Below, one piece after another: positions 10,301 through 22,485 of a DNA stretch of 64,000 bases. The position numbers and the translations under genes are program-made. Under the pieces are notes generated by a model that searched no databases, was not told the DNA's origin, and was given only the letters and a program-made list of their open reading frames with translations. Origin of the DNA: Hygrophila difformis (Eukaryota; Streptophyta; Magnoliopsida; Lamiales; Acanthaceae); the NCBI GenBank assembly GCA_030278955.1, contig JAOANR010000005.1:33037849-33101848 (forward strand), read 5' to 3'. Each line of letters opens with the position of its first letter. Within the stretch, counting starts at the first letter, position 1.

Positions 10301-13300
10301 TGGGAGAGAGAGATCAGATTTACCTTCAGGATCCTGTGTCAGTACAGGATCCATTTCCTCCTCAGCAGTGCTTTCCTCTTCCTCCGGGATGAACTCAACT
10401 CCATCGAATTCTTCAAGGTCCCCAGAGATAGGGTCCTCGAAGTGGACAGCGTTACAGCTCCTTGGTTGCTCCGCAGCTTCAGGCTTCAGTACCTGTTTTG
10501 AAACTTTGCCTGGCTCATCAGTCACAGAGTCTATGCTCTCATCCTGACTCCTACTATCTATTACATCAAAAATGGAACAAGATCCCTCAGACGGGAACTT
10601 CTGCAGCTTTCCCATGTTGAAATTCAATTCTTCTTCTCCGACTCGGAGCTTGATTTGATTTGATCGAGCGTCTATAAGTGCACCGCCGGTTGAGAGAAAG
10701 GGGCGGCCTAAGATCAGTGGCATCTCGTAGTCCTCTTCTATATCCAAAATAATGAAGTCGATAGGGAAGAGAGTCCCTCCCGTCTTGACAATTACGTCCT
10801 TCAGGATTCCGATTGGATGGGTAATTGATCGGTCTGCCAGCTGTAACTTCATTGTAACCGGTTCAATTGTCCCCAAGTGAAGACGTTTCACCATGGCAAG
10901 TGGCATGACGTTGATGCTCGATCCCAGATCGCACAATCCTTTTCCAACATTAGTTTTCCCAATGTGGATCGGCAATGTAATGCATCCTGGATCTTCCTTC
11001 TTCTCCGGTAGCACTCTTTGGATAATGGCACTGCAGCTGCTGTTCAAAATCACTACTTCCTCCTGCTCAACTTTTCTCCTCCCTGAAATCATTTCTTTAA
11101 GAAATTTAGCATAGACGGGCATTTCTGAAATCATTTCGACCAATGGAATAGTGATCTCGACAGCTTTCAGTCTTTCTAAAAACTTTTTAAATTTTTCATC
11201 TTGCTCCTTATTTTTAAGACGTGCCGGGTATGGCACCCTTGGCATGTACTTATTATTATTTGTTTTTGGTGGTAAAGAGAAGGAAGTTGTACCTTCAACC
11301 CTACCCTTTTCAGCTCCCTTTGCAGCTTCAGCCTGCGGAATAGCTGTTTCTGATTTGTCCTTGACCAGTCCAATACCATCTCCTCCTTCGATCCTTTCAC
11401 TTTCTGTTTCACCCTCCACTAGATCCTTTTCCTCCTCGGCCGTCTCTTTTCCAAGTCCAACAATTCCTTTCAGAGTCTTGCCTCCCCGCAATGTGATTGC
11501 TTTACACTGCGGGTTAGCTTCAGTACTGCTTGGAAGTGTTCCTTTCCCCCTATTCTGCAGTTCCTTGGCCAATTGGGTGACTTGTGTCTCCACGTTCTTG
11601 ATTGATGACTGCAGTTGCTGATTTATATCCTTCTGGTTGGCTATAAACTCAGTCATCAGGTTCTCCAAACGAGATGGTGGCCTTTGGTTATATTGCTGAT
11701 TCTGATCAGGTTGGGATTGGAAATTCTGGAAATTCTGACCTTGGTTCTGATTAGGCCTCTGTTGAATTTGAGGTTGGAAATTCTGATTCTGATTTTGAAA
11801 GTTCTGCACTCTTTGTTGGACGAATCCTTGGTTCTGAGGTCTGAAGTTTTTCTGTGGGTTTTGGAACTGGTTGGGCTGGTTTGGCTGCAACAAATGCGCG
11901 TTAAGTGCATTGTTGTTGGAGTAAGAGAGGTTGGGATGGCGATTTTGGTAATTCCCGGCATAATTACAACTCTCGGTAGCTATCTGTTGGCATGTATCAG
12001 TTGGATGAGGTCCCTGACACAGTCCACAGACAACTCCCGATTGCTGTGCTTGAACTTGGTCAGATGAGGTTCCTGCCTGAGAAGCGTCCGTTCCCTTCCC
12101 TTTATCCTGACTCAGCTGTATCGCAGCTACCTGTTCCTGCAATTTTTCAAAATCTGTTTTCCCTTCACTTACAGCAAAGACTTTTCTCGGAGGGTCCTCC
12201 TTCCTATCGTCTGTGTTTAGGATAGATCTGTTGACAGACATTGTCTCAATCTTCTCCCAAGCTTGATCCATAGGCAAGTGGAGTAAATGTCGTCCGCCCG
12301 CCGCGTCTAACATTGTTCTCCATGGATGGGTGAGTCCTCCGTAGAATTTCCTCAATTGCTCCCAGGGTGCGTACCCATGTTGGGGGCATCGCCTGATGAG
12401 GCCCAAGAATCTTTCCTTCGCATCATATAATGACTCGTCTGGCTTCATCTTAAAATCTCCAATCTTAGCTCGTCCTTCCTCAATCTTTGATTCTGGAAAA
12501 TACTTCAGCAAAAAGCTCCTCACCAAGTCTGCCCACGTGCTCCGCAGATTGATAGGCAATGACTTATACCAGTCCCTGGCACCACTATACAAAGAAAATG
12601 GAAACAACATTAGCCTTATAGCATCAGGAGAGACTCCCTGATTTTTGATCGTGTCGCAGAGCTCCAGGAAGGTCTGGAGATGATCATGAGGGTCCTCATG
12701 ATTTGCACCGCAGAACTGATTGTTTTGCACCAAATTAATGAGTGCCGGTTTGAGCTCGAAATTGCGTGCGGGAAAATGTGCTCTCCCAGGTCCATCCAGA
12801 TAGGGCTCTACAATTGGTTGCATGAAGTCTGCTGCTGCTTGCTGCTGTTGTTGATTTCCTTGTTCAGCCTGGTTCTGGTACTGTTGGTGATAATTTGGAA
12901 ATTGCTGGAAGTTATGTGGATCTTGTGGGTTGTTCTGAAACTGATCTGGATTGAAAGCTTGGTTTTGGTATTGTTGGTTTGGTATGTTTTGGTTTTGGTG
13001 AAATTGGTTTACGGGTGGTGGTGGTTGTTGGTGGAATTGCTGGTATTGTTGCTGATTAGGATTTGGTAGATTCTCCTCTTCGTTGGCACGATTAGGATGC
13101 TCTACCACTCCTCCGTCAGCTCCATTACCAGGGTTATTTGGTGGTTGGTCTATGGGTAAGATCGGGGGAATGTTTTGGTTTTCTGCCATATCTGATAGAT
13201 CGCTGCTTGATGTGTCAGGTGAAGTGCGGGTCCGACGCTCCTGCTCCTTCCGTCTTCTAGCTTCTGCCCTCAGTTGGCGAGCGGTCCTTTCTATTTCTAG

Positions 13301-13342
13301 ATCGAACGGTAGCTCCGGTAATGTGTTCCTTCTCCGTTGCAT
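7355..13342 (-). CDS. gag-pol: Athila gag-pol polyprotein, intact 1995 aa
   Basis: One uninterrupted frame encodes all parts. Gag core at about residues 190-360 (FELKPALI..., [26 protein letters not shown]) is typical of the Athila clade. A variant zinc knuckle [13 protein letters not shown] is near 439-451, followed by an Asn/Gln-rich linker. The protease has [11 protein letters not shown] near 800 and ILGRPFL. Reverse transcriptase spans about 1130-1310 with [11 protein letters not shown] and catalytic FMDDFSVYG (bases about 9496-9522). RNase H has [14 protein letters not shown] near 1420. Integrase has an HHCC zinc region (about 1640-1675), then the acidic triad in [15 protein letters not shown] and GQVEVSNRE. 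It copies element RNA and inserts the cDNA. The start is the first ATG, 130 bases past the inner primer site. Absence of stops or frameshifts suggests recent insertion; activity is unproven. Confidence 0.97.
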   Translation of the reverse strand: MQRRRNTLPELPFDLEIERTARQLRAEARRRKEQERRTRTSPDTSSSDLSDMAENQNIPPILPIDQPPNNPGNGADGGVVEHPNRANEEENLPNPNQQQYQQFHQQPPPPVNQFHQNQNIPNQQYQNQAFNPDQFQNNPQDPHNFQQFPNYHQQYQNQAEQGNQQQQQAAADFMQPIVEPYLDGPGRAHFPARNFELKPALINLVQNNQFCGANHEDPHDHLQTFLELCDTIKNQGVSPDAIRLMLFPFSLYSGARDWYKSLPINLRSTWADLVRSFLLKYFPESKIEEGRAKIGDFKMKPDESLYDAKERFLGLIRRCPQHGYAPWEQLRKFYGGLTHPWRTMLDAAGGRHLLHLPMDQAWEKIETMSVNRSILNTDDRKEDPPRKVFAVSEGKTDFEKLQEQVAAIQLSQDKGKGTDASQAGTSSDQVQAQQSGVVCGLCQGPHPTDTCQQIATESCNYAGNYQNRHPNLSYSNNNALNAHLLQPNQPNQFQNPQKNFRPQNQGFVQQRVQNFQNQNQNFQPQIQQRPNQNQGQNFQNFQSQPDQNQQYNQRPPSRLENLMTEFIANQKDINQQLQSSIKNVETQVTQLAKELQNRGKGTLPSSTEANPQCKAITLRGGKTLKGIVGLGKETAEEEKDLVEGETESERIEGGDGIGLVKDKSETAIPQAEAAKGAEKGRVEGTTSFSLPPKTNNNKYMPRVPYPARLKNKEQDEKFKKFLERLKAVEITIPLVEMISEMPVYAKFLKEMISGRRKVEQEEVVILNSSCSAIIQRVLPEKKEDPGCITLPIHIGKTNVGKGLCDLGSSINVMPLAMVKRLHLGTIEPVTMKLQLADRSITHPIGILKDVIVKTGGTLFPIDFIILDIEEDYEMPLILGRPFLSTGGALIDARSNQIKLRVGEEELNFNMGKLQKFPSEGSCSIFDVIDSRSQDESIDSVTDEPGKVSKQVLKPEAAEQPRSCNAVHFEDPISGDLEEFDGVEFIPEEEESTAEEEMDPVLTQDPEGKSDLSLPPISRKLLPSVECPPELELKILPDHLKYVFLAEHKRLPVIVSAKLTQEQEKALVDILKKYVHAIGWTISDIKGISPSVCMHRILMEEEYKPSRQPQRRLNPHMQEVVRKEVIKLLDAGIIYPISDRKWVSPVQVVPKRGGICVTTNEQGEEVATRPVTGWRVCIDYRKLNTATRKDHFPLPFIDQMLERLAGREYYCFLDGYSGYNQIVIASEDHDKTTFTCPYGTFAYRRMPFGLCNAPATFQRCMMSIFSEFIEKCIEVFMDDFSVYGDTFDECLTNLAQILKRCEDTNLVLNWEKCHFMVTEGIVLGHRISRAGIEVDRAKVSVISNLPLPNSIKAVRSFLGHAGFYRRFIKDFSKIAKPLTNLLCKENPFVINEACVQAFDTLKGMLISAPIVQPPDWSIPFEVMCDASDLAVGAVLGQHKEGKHCVIHYASHALNEAQINYTTTEKEMYAVVFAFDKFRQYLIGTKTTVYTDHSALRYLFSKQDAKPRLIRWVLLLQEFNIIIKDRKGRDNGAADHLSRLENDKNELAVNENFPDEQLFALHLHDQACPWFSDIANFLACGITPPFQSRGHKARFNRDVVNYFWEDPYLFKHCADSIIRRCVTEHEAYQIAKKCHESEYGGHHGPTRTAHKVLECGFYWPTIYEDCKAFVKACDRCQRLGNISKRDEMPQQGILTLEIFDVWGIDFMGPFPTSDGNHYILVAVDYVSKWVEAVALPTNDGNQVVKFLKNNIFNRFGVPRVIISDGGTHFVNKAFANLMSKNGILHKIGTPYHPQTSGQVEVSNREIKHILEATVGTTRKDWSRKLNDALWAYRTAFKTPIGMSPYRLIFGKACHLPVELEHKAYWAVRMLNFDPRVAQSKCKLDLNEIEEIRAQAYESSRIYKERTQKLHDRRIKSKHFYVGQKVLLFNSRLKLFPGKLKSRWEGPYEVMHVFESGAVRIRTDKGELVVNGHRLKEYLGQFDPEKEAQTTTEPAYVQ

Positions 13343-13471
13343 AAGCAGTTTGTATCAAACTTTTGACAGTACCTGTACAACCCCCAGGTTAGTAACGGCT
13401 CAAGAATATATACAAGAACTATCTATGAGTAAATCAGGAATGTAATTCTCCTAGTAAACGGCGCTGCATCC

Positions 13472-13489
13472 TCCCCGGCAACGGTGCCA
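13472..13489 (-). other. Primer binding site 1, tRNA-Asp type (one mismatch)
   Basis: The minus strand is TGGCACCGTTGCCGGGGA, an 18-base match to the tRNA-Asp 3' end except for one base. It adjoins a TGAAACTTTTGAC LTR-end sequence at 13490. This is the gag-proximal of two sites. Confidence 0.85.
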
Positions 13490-13960
13490 TGAAACTTTTG
13501 ACGAGCTTCGCCAACACGAGTAATTTTCTGAAAATTCCTTTACTGGTTTATTGCTTAAGGAGGAAACTGTGATTTCAATTGGTGCCTCAAGAGTCCCCGG
13601 CAACGGCGCCATGAAACTTTTGCTCAAATTTCATTTTACTACTGGGGGGGTTGAAGAACCGTCTAAATACAATTTCCAAGTTCGGATTTATTAAATGAAA
13701 AGAGTTATGATTTAGGGAAGGGGTTTAAGGATATGTTATGATTTCCCTTTTTATTACTCATGTGGGGTGTTTTAATCTCAAACGGCGCTGTGGTCCTTCC
13801 CGCCATGAAACTTTTGACAAATATCACGGTGCAACCGGGATTGACCTTCAGTCTGTCACCCTGAAAGTCCCTGGTATCTGCGCCATGATACTTCTCATAA
13901 TTTCATGTCACGAAAGCACCTGCCATGAAGCTTTTGAACATCTTCCCACTGTATGAGTAT
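13490..13960. repeat. Mini-array of primer-site/LTR-end units
   Basis: The junction word GCCATGAAACTTTTGAC, or a degraded form, recurs at about 13490, 13612, 13805, 13884 and 13926. Each is preceded by an intact or decayed copy of the tRNA-Asp primer site. The same kind of array occurs at 19319-19560, 25641-26000, 41242-41480 and 47557-47920. Confidence 0.75.
13594..13611 (-). other. Primer binding site 2, tRNA-Asp type (perfect)
   Basis: The minus strand is TGGCGCCGTTGCCGGGGA, matching the tRNA-Asp 3' end, and is again followed on the plus strand by TGAAACTTTTG. It lies 122 bases from site 1. Which of the two sites is used cannot be read from sequence alone. Confidence 0.85.
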
Positions 13961-16232
13961 TTTCCCAAAATGTTGTGTTTTTATTTACTCGTGTCAAGAA
14001 ACTGTGCTCCCGAAAGCGCACGGATCAAAAATTGCAGTAATTTATAGTAAGTACCGGATCGTTCACTGGAGGATGTGCGATGGAAGCAGGGCCCACGTCG
14101 TTTACTAAGATTTTCCACTCGGTTACTCGTTTCAAGTTTTGTAAGGGTTTCTAACAACTACTTGACATAAACTAAATCAGATCATGAAAGCAGTAAAATT
14201 TATTCTACAAAGCATGGTAAACTAGGTCGAGGAAAGCAATTAAATCTATACTACGAAAGCAATTTAAAATTATGCTACACTATCTAGAAAGCATATTTAA
14301 ATATGACAGAAGGGACAGGGAGGAAAGTAATAAAGATTGGACAAGATTCAAATGAAACACAATTAAACTTCCATTTTTAATACACAGATCTTAGCTTGGG
14401 ATAATCCTCTAGTTAGCTAACTCTCATGCTTTCTACACCATGTTCCCTTTAACAGACAGGTACTTATGGTGAGAATTTACATGCTCTTAAGACAACAATT
14501 TCTAAGATACCACAGACTTATAACTCCCTCCACAGGCCTTATGAAGTTACATTACATATCTGTGGTGGACAAGCAACACCTAACATATCATTAGTTGACA
14601 TGCCAAGTACTCCTATCATTCCCCCATGTCACACCCAATGTTTCAAATAAAGCCCCAAACCATTCCATAACTCTCAAACCTTTTAACAGAGGGACAGCCC
14701 CTAATTCTTCCGAGTGACCTCTATGAAAGCATTTAAAGGAAAGCAGTAAAGAAAGCTGTAAAGAAAGCATTTAAATCTATCACTCGGAATCGTTAAAAAC
14801 GTCTCTTTCCGTTAGTATAAAAGAGCCCCTGGTCTTGGTGACCAGATGCAGATCAAGAACCCCCGAGATATCAATAAGCCACAGGGCTTACAACATCTAG
14901 GTAGTTATGAGATACAAACTAAATGCAACAGATCCACAAATGAACCTATTCCGGATGTACTCACTCAAGACTCAATTCTAGACTTTGGCAGAAGAAGATA
15001 GTAGTCGAAGGAATACTCGACCTTACCTTATAAATTCACCAAGGCCTATATGTTGTTCCTCTAATATTATTTATCACATCTCATCTACACCCAAGTGGAT
15101 ATTGACTTAATGCGATATCTAATATCAGATTTCCAACACACAGCAATTTTGAGAAGCAAATGAATATTTGAAAATCATTCCCTAGACAGGTACTAAACTC
15201 TCAATTAAAGCACGGATCTTTTCAGTCTAGATGAGACCTAATCGCTGACTCTGCTTCTAAGCTCTCAAAATCAATCCCCAGTGGAAGATGAATTAGTCAT
15301 AACTGTCGAATTTATCCCTTACTCAGATCCGGATTTTATAAAGAAATTTTTGTTGGAAATTTATTATGCAGCATCAGATTTAATCAAGACTTCTGTGTCC
15401 AAGGGGAAGGATCCCCAAAATAGCAATAAGACCAGAACATCTACATAATAGTATCATGCATACAAGTATATGAAAAGGAAAATAAAATACCCCAAAATAT
15501 ATGGTGGGGTTAGACGGAATGCGATACACAAAGATGGATTAGCCTGAGATGAGAGGAAATCGGCTAAAAGGAGTGCCAGAGATAGTTGGGTTTTTCCGAA
15601 CTGCAAACATCTGCTGTCTGGTTCCCAATTATCCCAGATGAATGATTGTAGACAGAAAGAATTCCAAACAACGGTGACCGCCGTCATTTAGTTTTCTTTT
15701 GTCTATGATTGGAGGAAGAACCCACATATTTCTTGCTGTAATATTTCTCAACTGATGTTGGTCGACATCAGTTGATACTATTGCAACTTGAATTCAGGTT
15801 GGGAAATTAAGATAAGGAAAATTAAAATTGTATCTGATTAGGAATTGGCTGAGTGACTAATCGAAACTCTTAGTGAAGAGAACGCTCGCCGAAGCTTCCA
15901 CCAACCACTAACCAGATCATGCAAAATAACAGATAATGATTGACACACAGAAGACGGGTTAGTCGATATCCCTGTGAAGGGACCTTTCACCAACATTAAT
16001 CTGTGGTGTTTCTCATTATCCGTTCATACACACAATGAAAGAGAAAATAAGAAAGTAAGAAAATATTTGGTATTGTGTGGTTGTTAAGCACACAATAGGT
16101 AGACACTAGAGGGTTGAAATGTGTAATGGATAGAAATCAGATGAACTGGGCCGAGGCCCAATACACCCATGCAACTTACACAAATCATGAAAGAAAATGT
16201 TTTTGGAGTTTTCAAAATAGAAGGGATAGTTT

Positions 16233-16690
16233 AATTCGAATTGTTGGGATAATTCGAATTGAGAATGCATGAAGGATGAAGTAGTATTTTACCCAATTGA
16301 TCATTGCCAGAAATTGGAACATCATCAAATTCGAATTATTGACCAATTCGAATTAATTCGAATTGGACAACTCGAATTGACGAAGTCCTTTTCTTGCTCA
16401 AATTGACTAAGGCATTTACCTCAAGGGGAAGGTGAGTTCGAATTGTCCAGCAATTCGAATTAATTCGAATTGGACAATTCGAATTGGTAAACGATGGAAA
16501 ATAAACTAAGGCATGAATGGGTGGCAATGAATACAATGTGGTTTTCAAGCCAATTCGAATTGTTGAGCAGTTCGAATTAATTCGAATTGGTTAATTCGAA
16601 TTGGTTGGAAACCACATGAAGAGAATAGTTTGGCTATGCAATTCGAATTTCTTAGGCAATTCGAGTTAATTCGAATTGCCTCAATTCGAA
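16233..16690. repeat. Dyad array, AATTCGAATT vocabulary (distal LTR)
   Basis: Four units, each with one 10-mer, a spacer, a doubled 10-mer and another 10-mer (starting near 16334, 16437, 16554 and 16640). Flanking unique sequence near 16265-16320 aligns with 21361-21420 in the LTR at 19319, where the motif is AATTCGGTCT instead. Confidence 0.9.
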
Positions 16691-17560
16691 TCACATATTT
16701 TCAGACAACAACAATTTTTGTTCTCACAAGTATGGGTTAGGTGAACACTGTACTGTAATGATGGGTTTAGATTTACTAAATCCCTCATCTCACATTAATG
16801 TCATTTCACAGCCACCCTAGTGAGATTTTCAAGAAATAAACAAATACATGTCTAGTGGGTATTGGCCAGATTCAAACCCTATTTCTACCAACAAGAGATC
16901 AAAGATTAAAGAACCTAAAACATCTAGTTGTCTAAGAACTGCATGAATAAACTAAGAACACTTAAGTTATCTAAGGTAGCATGAACTGAGATTAAAGCAG
17001 GAAGAATAAAACTTAAATAAAAATTAAAACAAACCTTAAAAACATCTAAAACCTAAGAACACTTATTTGAAGCTCTAAGGCACTAAATCAAGCCAAAAAC
17101 CCACCAAACATGCATTTATTAAGTTTGAATGTCAACTAGGACATAATAAATGTAACCTAGTTGAAACAAACAAACATACTAAGCATTTATTTCTAGGGAA
17201 AGCATTAAAGAGTGCCAAAACAAATGAATAAAACCATTTCTGGAAATTTTCCTTGTATTGACACTTGAAAGCAAAATAAAGAACCCAAAACCATCATTAG
17301 CTTGAAGGTAGGGTTTATTCTAACTAGAAAGCATGTAAAAATATGGAAAATGGCTACTCTAAGGGTTACACAAACTGCTTCTACACTAAACTAAGATTAA
17401 AGCATGTAAAGATTATACTACTTGCAAGAAAAATAAACTAAACTAAACTAAACTACCTACCTAACCCTTAAGGGGTGTGGAACCTCCTGCTGTTCTTTTT
17501 GTCCCAAGCTGCTTTTTGGTTAAAATTCTTGATCTCTTGATTCTCTTGTGGAAGGTCTGC

Positions 17561-17567
17561 TTTTATA
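17561..17567 (-). promoter_or_regulatory. LTR TATA box, Athila element 1
   Basis: The minus strand reads CTATAAAAGCAG, about 80 bases downstream of the dyad array. Equivalent boxes: 27781-27787 and 49697-49703 (TATAAAAGCTG), and TATTTAAG at 23132, 32508 and 45054. Confidence 0.7.
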
Positions 17568-17645
17568 GACAATCTTCAAAACCCTAGGCCCACCAGTATT
17601 GTGTCCATGCTCCACAGCTTCATTTGAATGAATTGTTGAGTGAAG

Positions 17646-18044
17646 TTCGAATTATCTCAACCAATTCGAATTAATTCGAATTGTGAGATCTCTTCCTTGA
17701 GCTGGAGTTGTAGCCTTCAGTAGTCAATTCGAATTGTTGTGAATAATTCGAATTGGTCTTTTCTCGAACTGGATGAGGGTTTCTGCTAGGCTTCCTTGCA
17801 CTTGTTGGCAATTCGAATTGTTTGTGCCAATTCGAATTAATTCGAACTTGGACAATTCGAATTGCATCTTCTTCTTGCCTTTGGGTTTCTTCTCTCTTCA
17901 TTCCCTAATTCGAATTAATTCGAACTTGAACAATTCGAATTAGACTTCTGCATTCCTTCCAACACTTAACCATTTCTTTGCTCTCTTTAGCAATTCGAAT
18001 TGTTGTGCAATTCGAATTAATTCGAATTGCCTACAATTCGAATT
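17646..18044. repeat. Dyad array, AATTCGAATT vocabulary, upstream of LTR TATA
   Basis: Units of AATTCGAATT singles and doubles in the U3-like region. The flank with 'accctaggccca' is shared with 23150 and 27800, where the arrays use TACGACGCTA and AATTCGGTTT respectively. Confidence 0.9.
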
Positions 18045-18377
18045 GTGCTTCAACACTTAACCAAATTTCAGTTGTGGGATTTTCAATCTTTTTCCCATCT
18101 TTTTGGATTTTTGTGGGCTCTTTTATTCTTTTGCCCATCTTCTCATTCCTTTTTCTTTTCTTTTTCCTTTTTTCATGTTTTTGGATTTTTCTAACACAAA
18201 TGCAATTAAAATTGCATATTTTGTGTCTTTTTGTTACCGGCTTGATGTTTTTACAAACTCGCATTAATCTGTCGAATTCAACTGCTTTCTTATTGAAATA
18301 AGATGGAATCACGATCAAAATGTCCGTCTCAGACACGGAAATGGATTGGAAATAATGGACAATTTTGGCCATTATCA

Positions 18378-19318
18378 TGACTCTTCCCGATGTGGCATCA
18401 ATCAGTGCACCGCCAGTGGCCAGAAACGGGCGTCCCAGGATAAGTGGCATTTCAGAGTCCTCTTCAATGTCAAGGATGATGAAGTCAACCGGGAAAAGAA
18501 CTTGGGCGGTTCTGACTACCACATCCTTGAGGATTCCTACGGGCTTAGTGATTGATCTGTCTGCCAGTTGCAGTTTCATCTTGACCGGTTCAATCTCTCC
18601 GAGCCTTAGGCGCATTGCCATGGCTAGAGGCATCACGTTGATGCTGGATCCTAGATCGCATAACCCCATGCTCACTTTGGCCTTTCCAATCTGTACTGGT
18701 AGCGTGCAACATCCAGGGTCCTCTTTCTTTTCGGGCAGTTTCCTCTGAACTATGGCACTGCATGAGCTGTTGAGAATGATCACCTCCTCCTGCTCTACCT
18801 GCCTTTTCCCTGAAATCAATTCTTTCAAGAACTTAGCAGGGTATGGCACCCTGCTAGAAATTTCTTGAATTTAAGGTCATGTTCCTTATTTTTAAGACGT
18901 GCAGGGTATGGCACCCTTGGCATGTACTTATTATTATTATTATTATTATTATTATCAATTTTTGGTGGTAAAGAGAAGGAAGTTGTACCTTCACCCATAC
19001 CCTTTTCAGCTTCAATTGCAGCTTCAGCCTGCGGATTTGCTGTATCAGATTTATCCTTTACCAGCTCAACACTTTCATTTCCTTCAATCTTTTCCTTTTC
19101 CTTTTCCACCTCCAATGAAACCTTTACTTTCATAGCTTTCTTCTTCGCAGATCCAACGTTTCCCTTCAGAGTCTTGCCTCCCCGCAATGTGATTGCTTTG
19201 CATTGCGGGTTGGCTTCAGTGCTGCTTGGCAGTGTTTCCTTCCCCCTGTTCTGCAATTCCTTAGCCAACTGGGTGACCTGCGTCTCCACATTTTTGATTG
19301 ATGACTGCAACTGCTGGT
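18378..19318 (-). pseudogene. Athila 2 gag C-terminus and protease fragment
   Basis: The minus strand encodes the gag linker ([23 protein letters not shown]), an Asn run and a protease with [11 protein letters not shown] and [12 protein letters not shown]. It abuts LTR ends at both sides with no primer site or polypurine tract: the LTR of element 1 cuts the protease at 18377/18378, and the LTR at 19319-23754 splits gag. A frameshift near 18850-18880 separates the gag-linker frame (to about 18825) from the protease frame, with an apparent small internal deletion. Pol beyond the protease would lie left of element 1. Confidence 0.9.
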
Positions 19319-21317
19319 TGAAACTTTTGACAATTTCCCACACGAGTATTTTCTAAAATATATCAAGTTTGAATTTATTAAATGAAAAGAGTTATGATTC
19401 TTGGGAAAGGGGTTTAAGGATATATTCCACTTTTTATTACTCATGTGGGAGACTTCGATCTCAAATGGCGTTGTGGAACTCCCCGGCATGAAACTTTTGA
19501 CAATTCCATACTATGGAGATCCTTGCCATGAAACTTTTGACAAGTTCCCACTATATGAGTATTTTCTGAAAATCAATAATCTCGGTTTTCAATTTTATTT
19601 AATGAAACCAATTTATGAAGATGGAGTTGGGATTAGGGATATATTTATAGGTTGTCACGTTTTTATTACTCGTGTTAAGAAACTGTGCCCCCGAAAGCGC
19701 ACGGTGTCAAAAATTGCAGTAATTTATAGTAAGACCGGATCGTTCACTGGAGGATGTGCGATAGAAGCAGGTCCCACGTCGTTTTATAAGATTTTCCACT
19801 CGGTTACTCGATTCAAATGGTGCGCAATGATTTCTAACAACTACTTGACATAATTTAGTTCTAAGCTATGAAAGCAATGGAATAAAGCAGATAAAATTAT
19901 TCTAGAAAGCGGATTAAATTTAATCTACGAAAGCAATAAAATTATTCTAAGAAAGCAGATTTAAAATGTGACAGAAGGGACAGGAAGAAAATAATAAAAA
20001 TTGGACAAGATTCAGATGAAACACAATTGAACTTCCATTTTTAATACACAGATCTTTGTTTGGGATAATCCATCAGTTAGCTAACTCTCATGTTCTCTGT
20101 ACCATGTTCCCTTTAACAGACAGGTACTTATAGTAAGAGTTTACATGCTCTTAAGAGAACAAATTCTAAGATACCACAGACTAATAACTCCCCTTGCAAT
20201 GCCTTGCAAGAGTATGTTAATCATCTGCGGTGGACAAGCAACACCTGACAAATCATTAGTTGAAACGCCAAGTACTCCCATCATTCCCCCATGTCACACC
20301 CAAAGATTCGAATCAAGCCCTGAACTATCCCTTAACTCTCAGTCCTAGTAGCAGTCGGAAGATCTAGAGACACATCCGAGTGACCTCTACGAAAGCGATT
20401 AAAAGAAAGTAGTAAAGAAAGCATTTAAAATCCTATCACTCGGAAGTTTCAAAAGCTTCGTACTGGTAGTAAAAGAAAGCCCCCAGTCAGGATGACCGGA
20501 CGTGGATCAAGAATTCCCGAATCTCGGTGAATCGATCGCGGCGTTCACTTCCTTTCGGGTGGTTATGAGATACAAACTAATGAAACGAACTAATAGATTA
20601 GTTCGTTCCGGATGCACTCACTCAGGACTCAAAAATAGGCTTTGGCAGAAGAGGATAGCAGTTGAAAGGAACTCAACCATATCTTAGAAAATAACCAAGG
20701 CCTACGCATTGTTCCTCTAGAATTACCTATCACACTGTATTTGAATCCAAGTGGATCCCATCTCGGTGTGACAGTTAAGACTAAATTCCCAACACATAGC
20801 AATTTTGGAAAATAATAAGTCTTTGAAAATTATTCCCTAAACAGGTACTAAACTCTCAATTAAAACACAGATCTTTTTCAGTCTAGATAAGACCTAATCG
20901 CTGACTCTGCTTCTAATTTCCCAAAATCAACCCCCGATCGAATGTGAGTTAGTCATAACTGTGGAATATATCCTTTACTTAGATCCGGATTTTATAAATG
21001 AATTTTTGTTGGAAATTTATTATGAGACATTTGATTAAAAATCAAGACTTCTATGTCCAAGGGAAGGATCCCAAAATAATCAGATCACAATATCTACATA
21101 ATATTATCATGCATAAATTTATAGGGAAAAATAAACAAGATTAAGAAAATGTTTTTGGTATCGTGTGAGTATTAATCACACAATAAATAGACACTGATGG
21201 GTTGAGATGTGTAATAGATAAAATTTGGGTGTGATGGGCCTAAGCCCAATACACCATGCAACTTACACAACTCTAGTAATAAAATATTTTTGGAGTTTTA
21301 AAATAGAAGGAAGAAAG

Positions 21318-21746
21318 CAATTCGGTCTATTGGGCAAAATGCAAAAGAAACCGAATTGAGGATGCATGAGGTATGAAGTAACACCATACCCAATTAATCC
21401 TTGTAAAGTCATGAAGCATCCTCTAATTCGAATTGTCAAAGCAATTCGGTCTAAACCGAATCGGACAATTCGAATTGATGAAGTCATTACTCCACTCAAA
21501 TTTGGCTAAGGCATTTACCCCAAAAAGAGGGTAATTCGAATTCCCCATTGAATTCGGTCTAGACCGAATTGGACAATTCGAATTGGTAAGACAGAGAAAA
21601 TAAACTAAGGCATGAAGGGATGGAATGCATACAATATGGTATACAAGGTCAATTCGATCTATAGGAGGAATTCGGTCTAAACCGAATTCGCACAGACCGA
21701 ATTGCTTGTGCACCATCTGAGACAATTTTTGCTATGCAATTCGGTC
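21318..21746. repeat. Dyad array, mixed AATTCGAATT and AATTCGGTCT vocabulary
   Basis: Units pair an inner palindrome of the type AATTCGGTCTAAACCGAATT with outer AATTCGAATT or AATTCGGTCT arms. It looks intermediate between the pure AATTCGAATT arrays and the pure AATTCGGTTT arrays. Copy at 43240-43668. Confidence 0.85.
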
Positions 21747-22230
21747 TCAGACACGGAAATGGATTGGAAATAATGGACAATTTTGGCCATTATCAACATA
21801 GACTACGGGCTACTTCATTTCCCGGTAAGGGGACCGTTCACCAACAGTATTCTATGATATTCTTCACTATTCGTTTCATACATCACAGGTAAAGACAAAA
21901 TAGATAACAGAAAATATTTTTGGGTCATCTTGTATGAGAGACATTGGTTTCTCATGCAAGGGTATGGAAATTAATCCATAATTACCCTTAATGTCTAAAT
22001 AATCTCTCATTCCATAATTAATTAATTAATCACAGTCCGGATTATATACTTAGATCATTAGAGTTTAATTGAGTAGAAAAATCTTTTAATGAAATATTGA
22101 ACAAAGTTCTTTATATCAAATAAATCATGGGTTGAGATAATTGGATTTCAACCTCAAAATATTAATATAAAGTTTCAATTAAGTAAGTGAGAAAAATGGA
22201 GAAATGGAAAATTTGGCAAAAAATGCCAAT

Positions 22231-22485
22231 TACGACGTTAGAGAGATGCTACGACGCTATCTTAGGATAGCGTCGTGAGGATAGCGTCGTATGGTAAATT
22301 TTTGTAAGAAAATAAGTATTTTGGGGTTCTACGACTCTAGACAAAGATTATGACGTTAAACATGGTCAACGTCGTAGGGTCTAGCGTCGTAGAACAAGTT
22401 TTTCTTAAGCCCGAAATAACTACGACGCAGAACCTTTACCTACGTCGCTACCTTGGATAGCGTCGTAGGGCGGTTAGTGTCGTAG
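22231..22485. repeat. Dyad array, TACGACGCTA vocabulary (distal LTR)
   Basis: Three units; each has two direct TACGACG-type arms followed by two inverted CGTCGTA-type arms. Copies at 31603-31858 and 44153-44407 with a few substitutions. Confidence 0.9.

Larger units (their letters stand above)
5453..18377 (-). mobile_element. Athila element 1 (full gag-pol; 3' end beyond window)
   Basis: On the minus strand: 5' LTR (18377-13490), tRNA-Asp primer sites (13611-13594 and 13489-13472), gag-pol (13342-7355), a dyad array (6912-6415), an internal TATA box and the first exon of a second gene (6252-6215). The gypsy element at 1-5452 interrupts it in the following intron. It is inserted in the protease region of another Athila copy, whose sequence resumes at 18378. 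The matching 3' LTR should lie left of the window. Confidence 0.88.
13490..18377 (-). repeat. Athila element 1 5' LTR, about 4.8-4.9 kb
   Basis: Plus-strand ends are TGAAACTTTTGAC (13490, or 13612 if site 2 is the true primer site) and GGCCATTATCA (18377). It contains a mini-array of degenerate primer-site/LTR-end units (13490-13960), two AATTCGAATT arrays, and on the minus strand a TATA box at 17567-17561. The minus-strand order is LTR start, dyad array, TATA, transcribed region, second dyad array, LTR end. No real ORF is present. Confidence 0.85.

Noticed and set aside
7358..13445. Many plus-strand ORFs opposite gag-pol
   Set aside because: They are antisense shadows of the intact minus-strand polyprotein, with low-complexity Leu/Val-rich products opposite Gln/Asn-rich gag.
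18031..18377. Protease frame continuing into the LTR as a longer protein
   Set aside because: The continuation past 18378 is LTR sequence read by chance; the junction is an insertion site.
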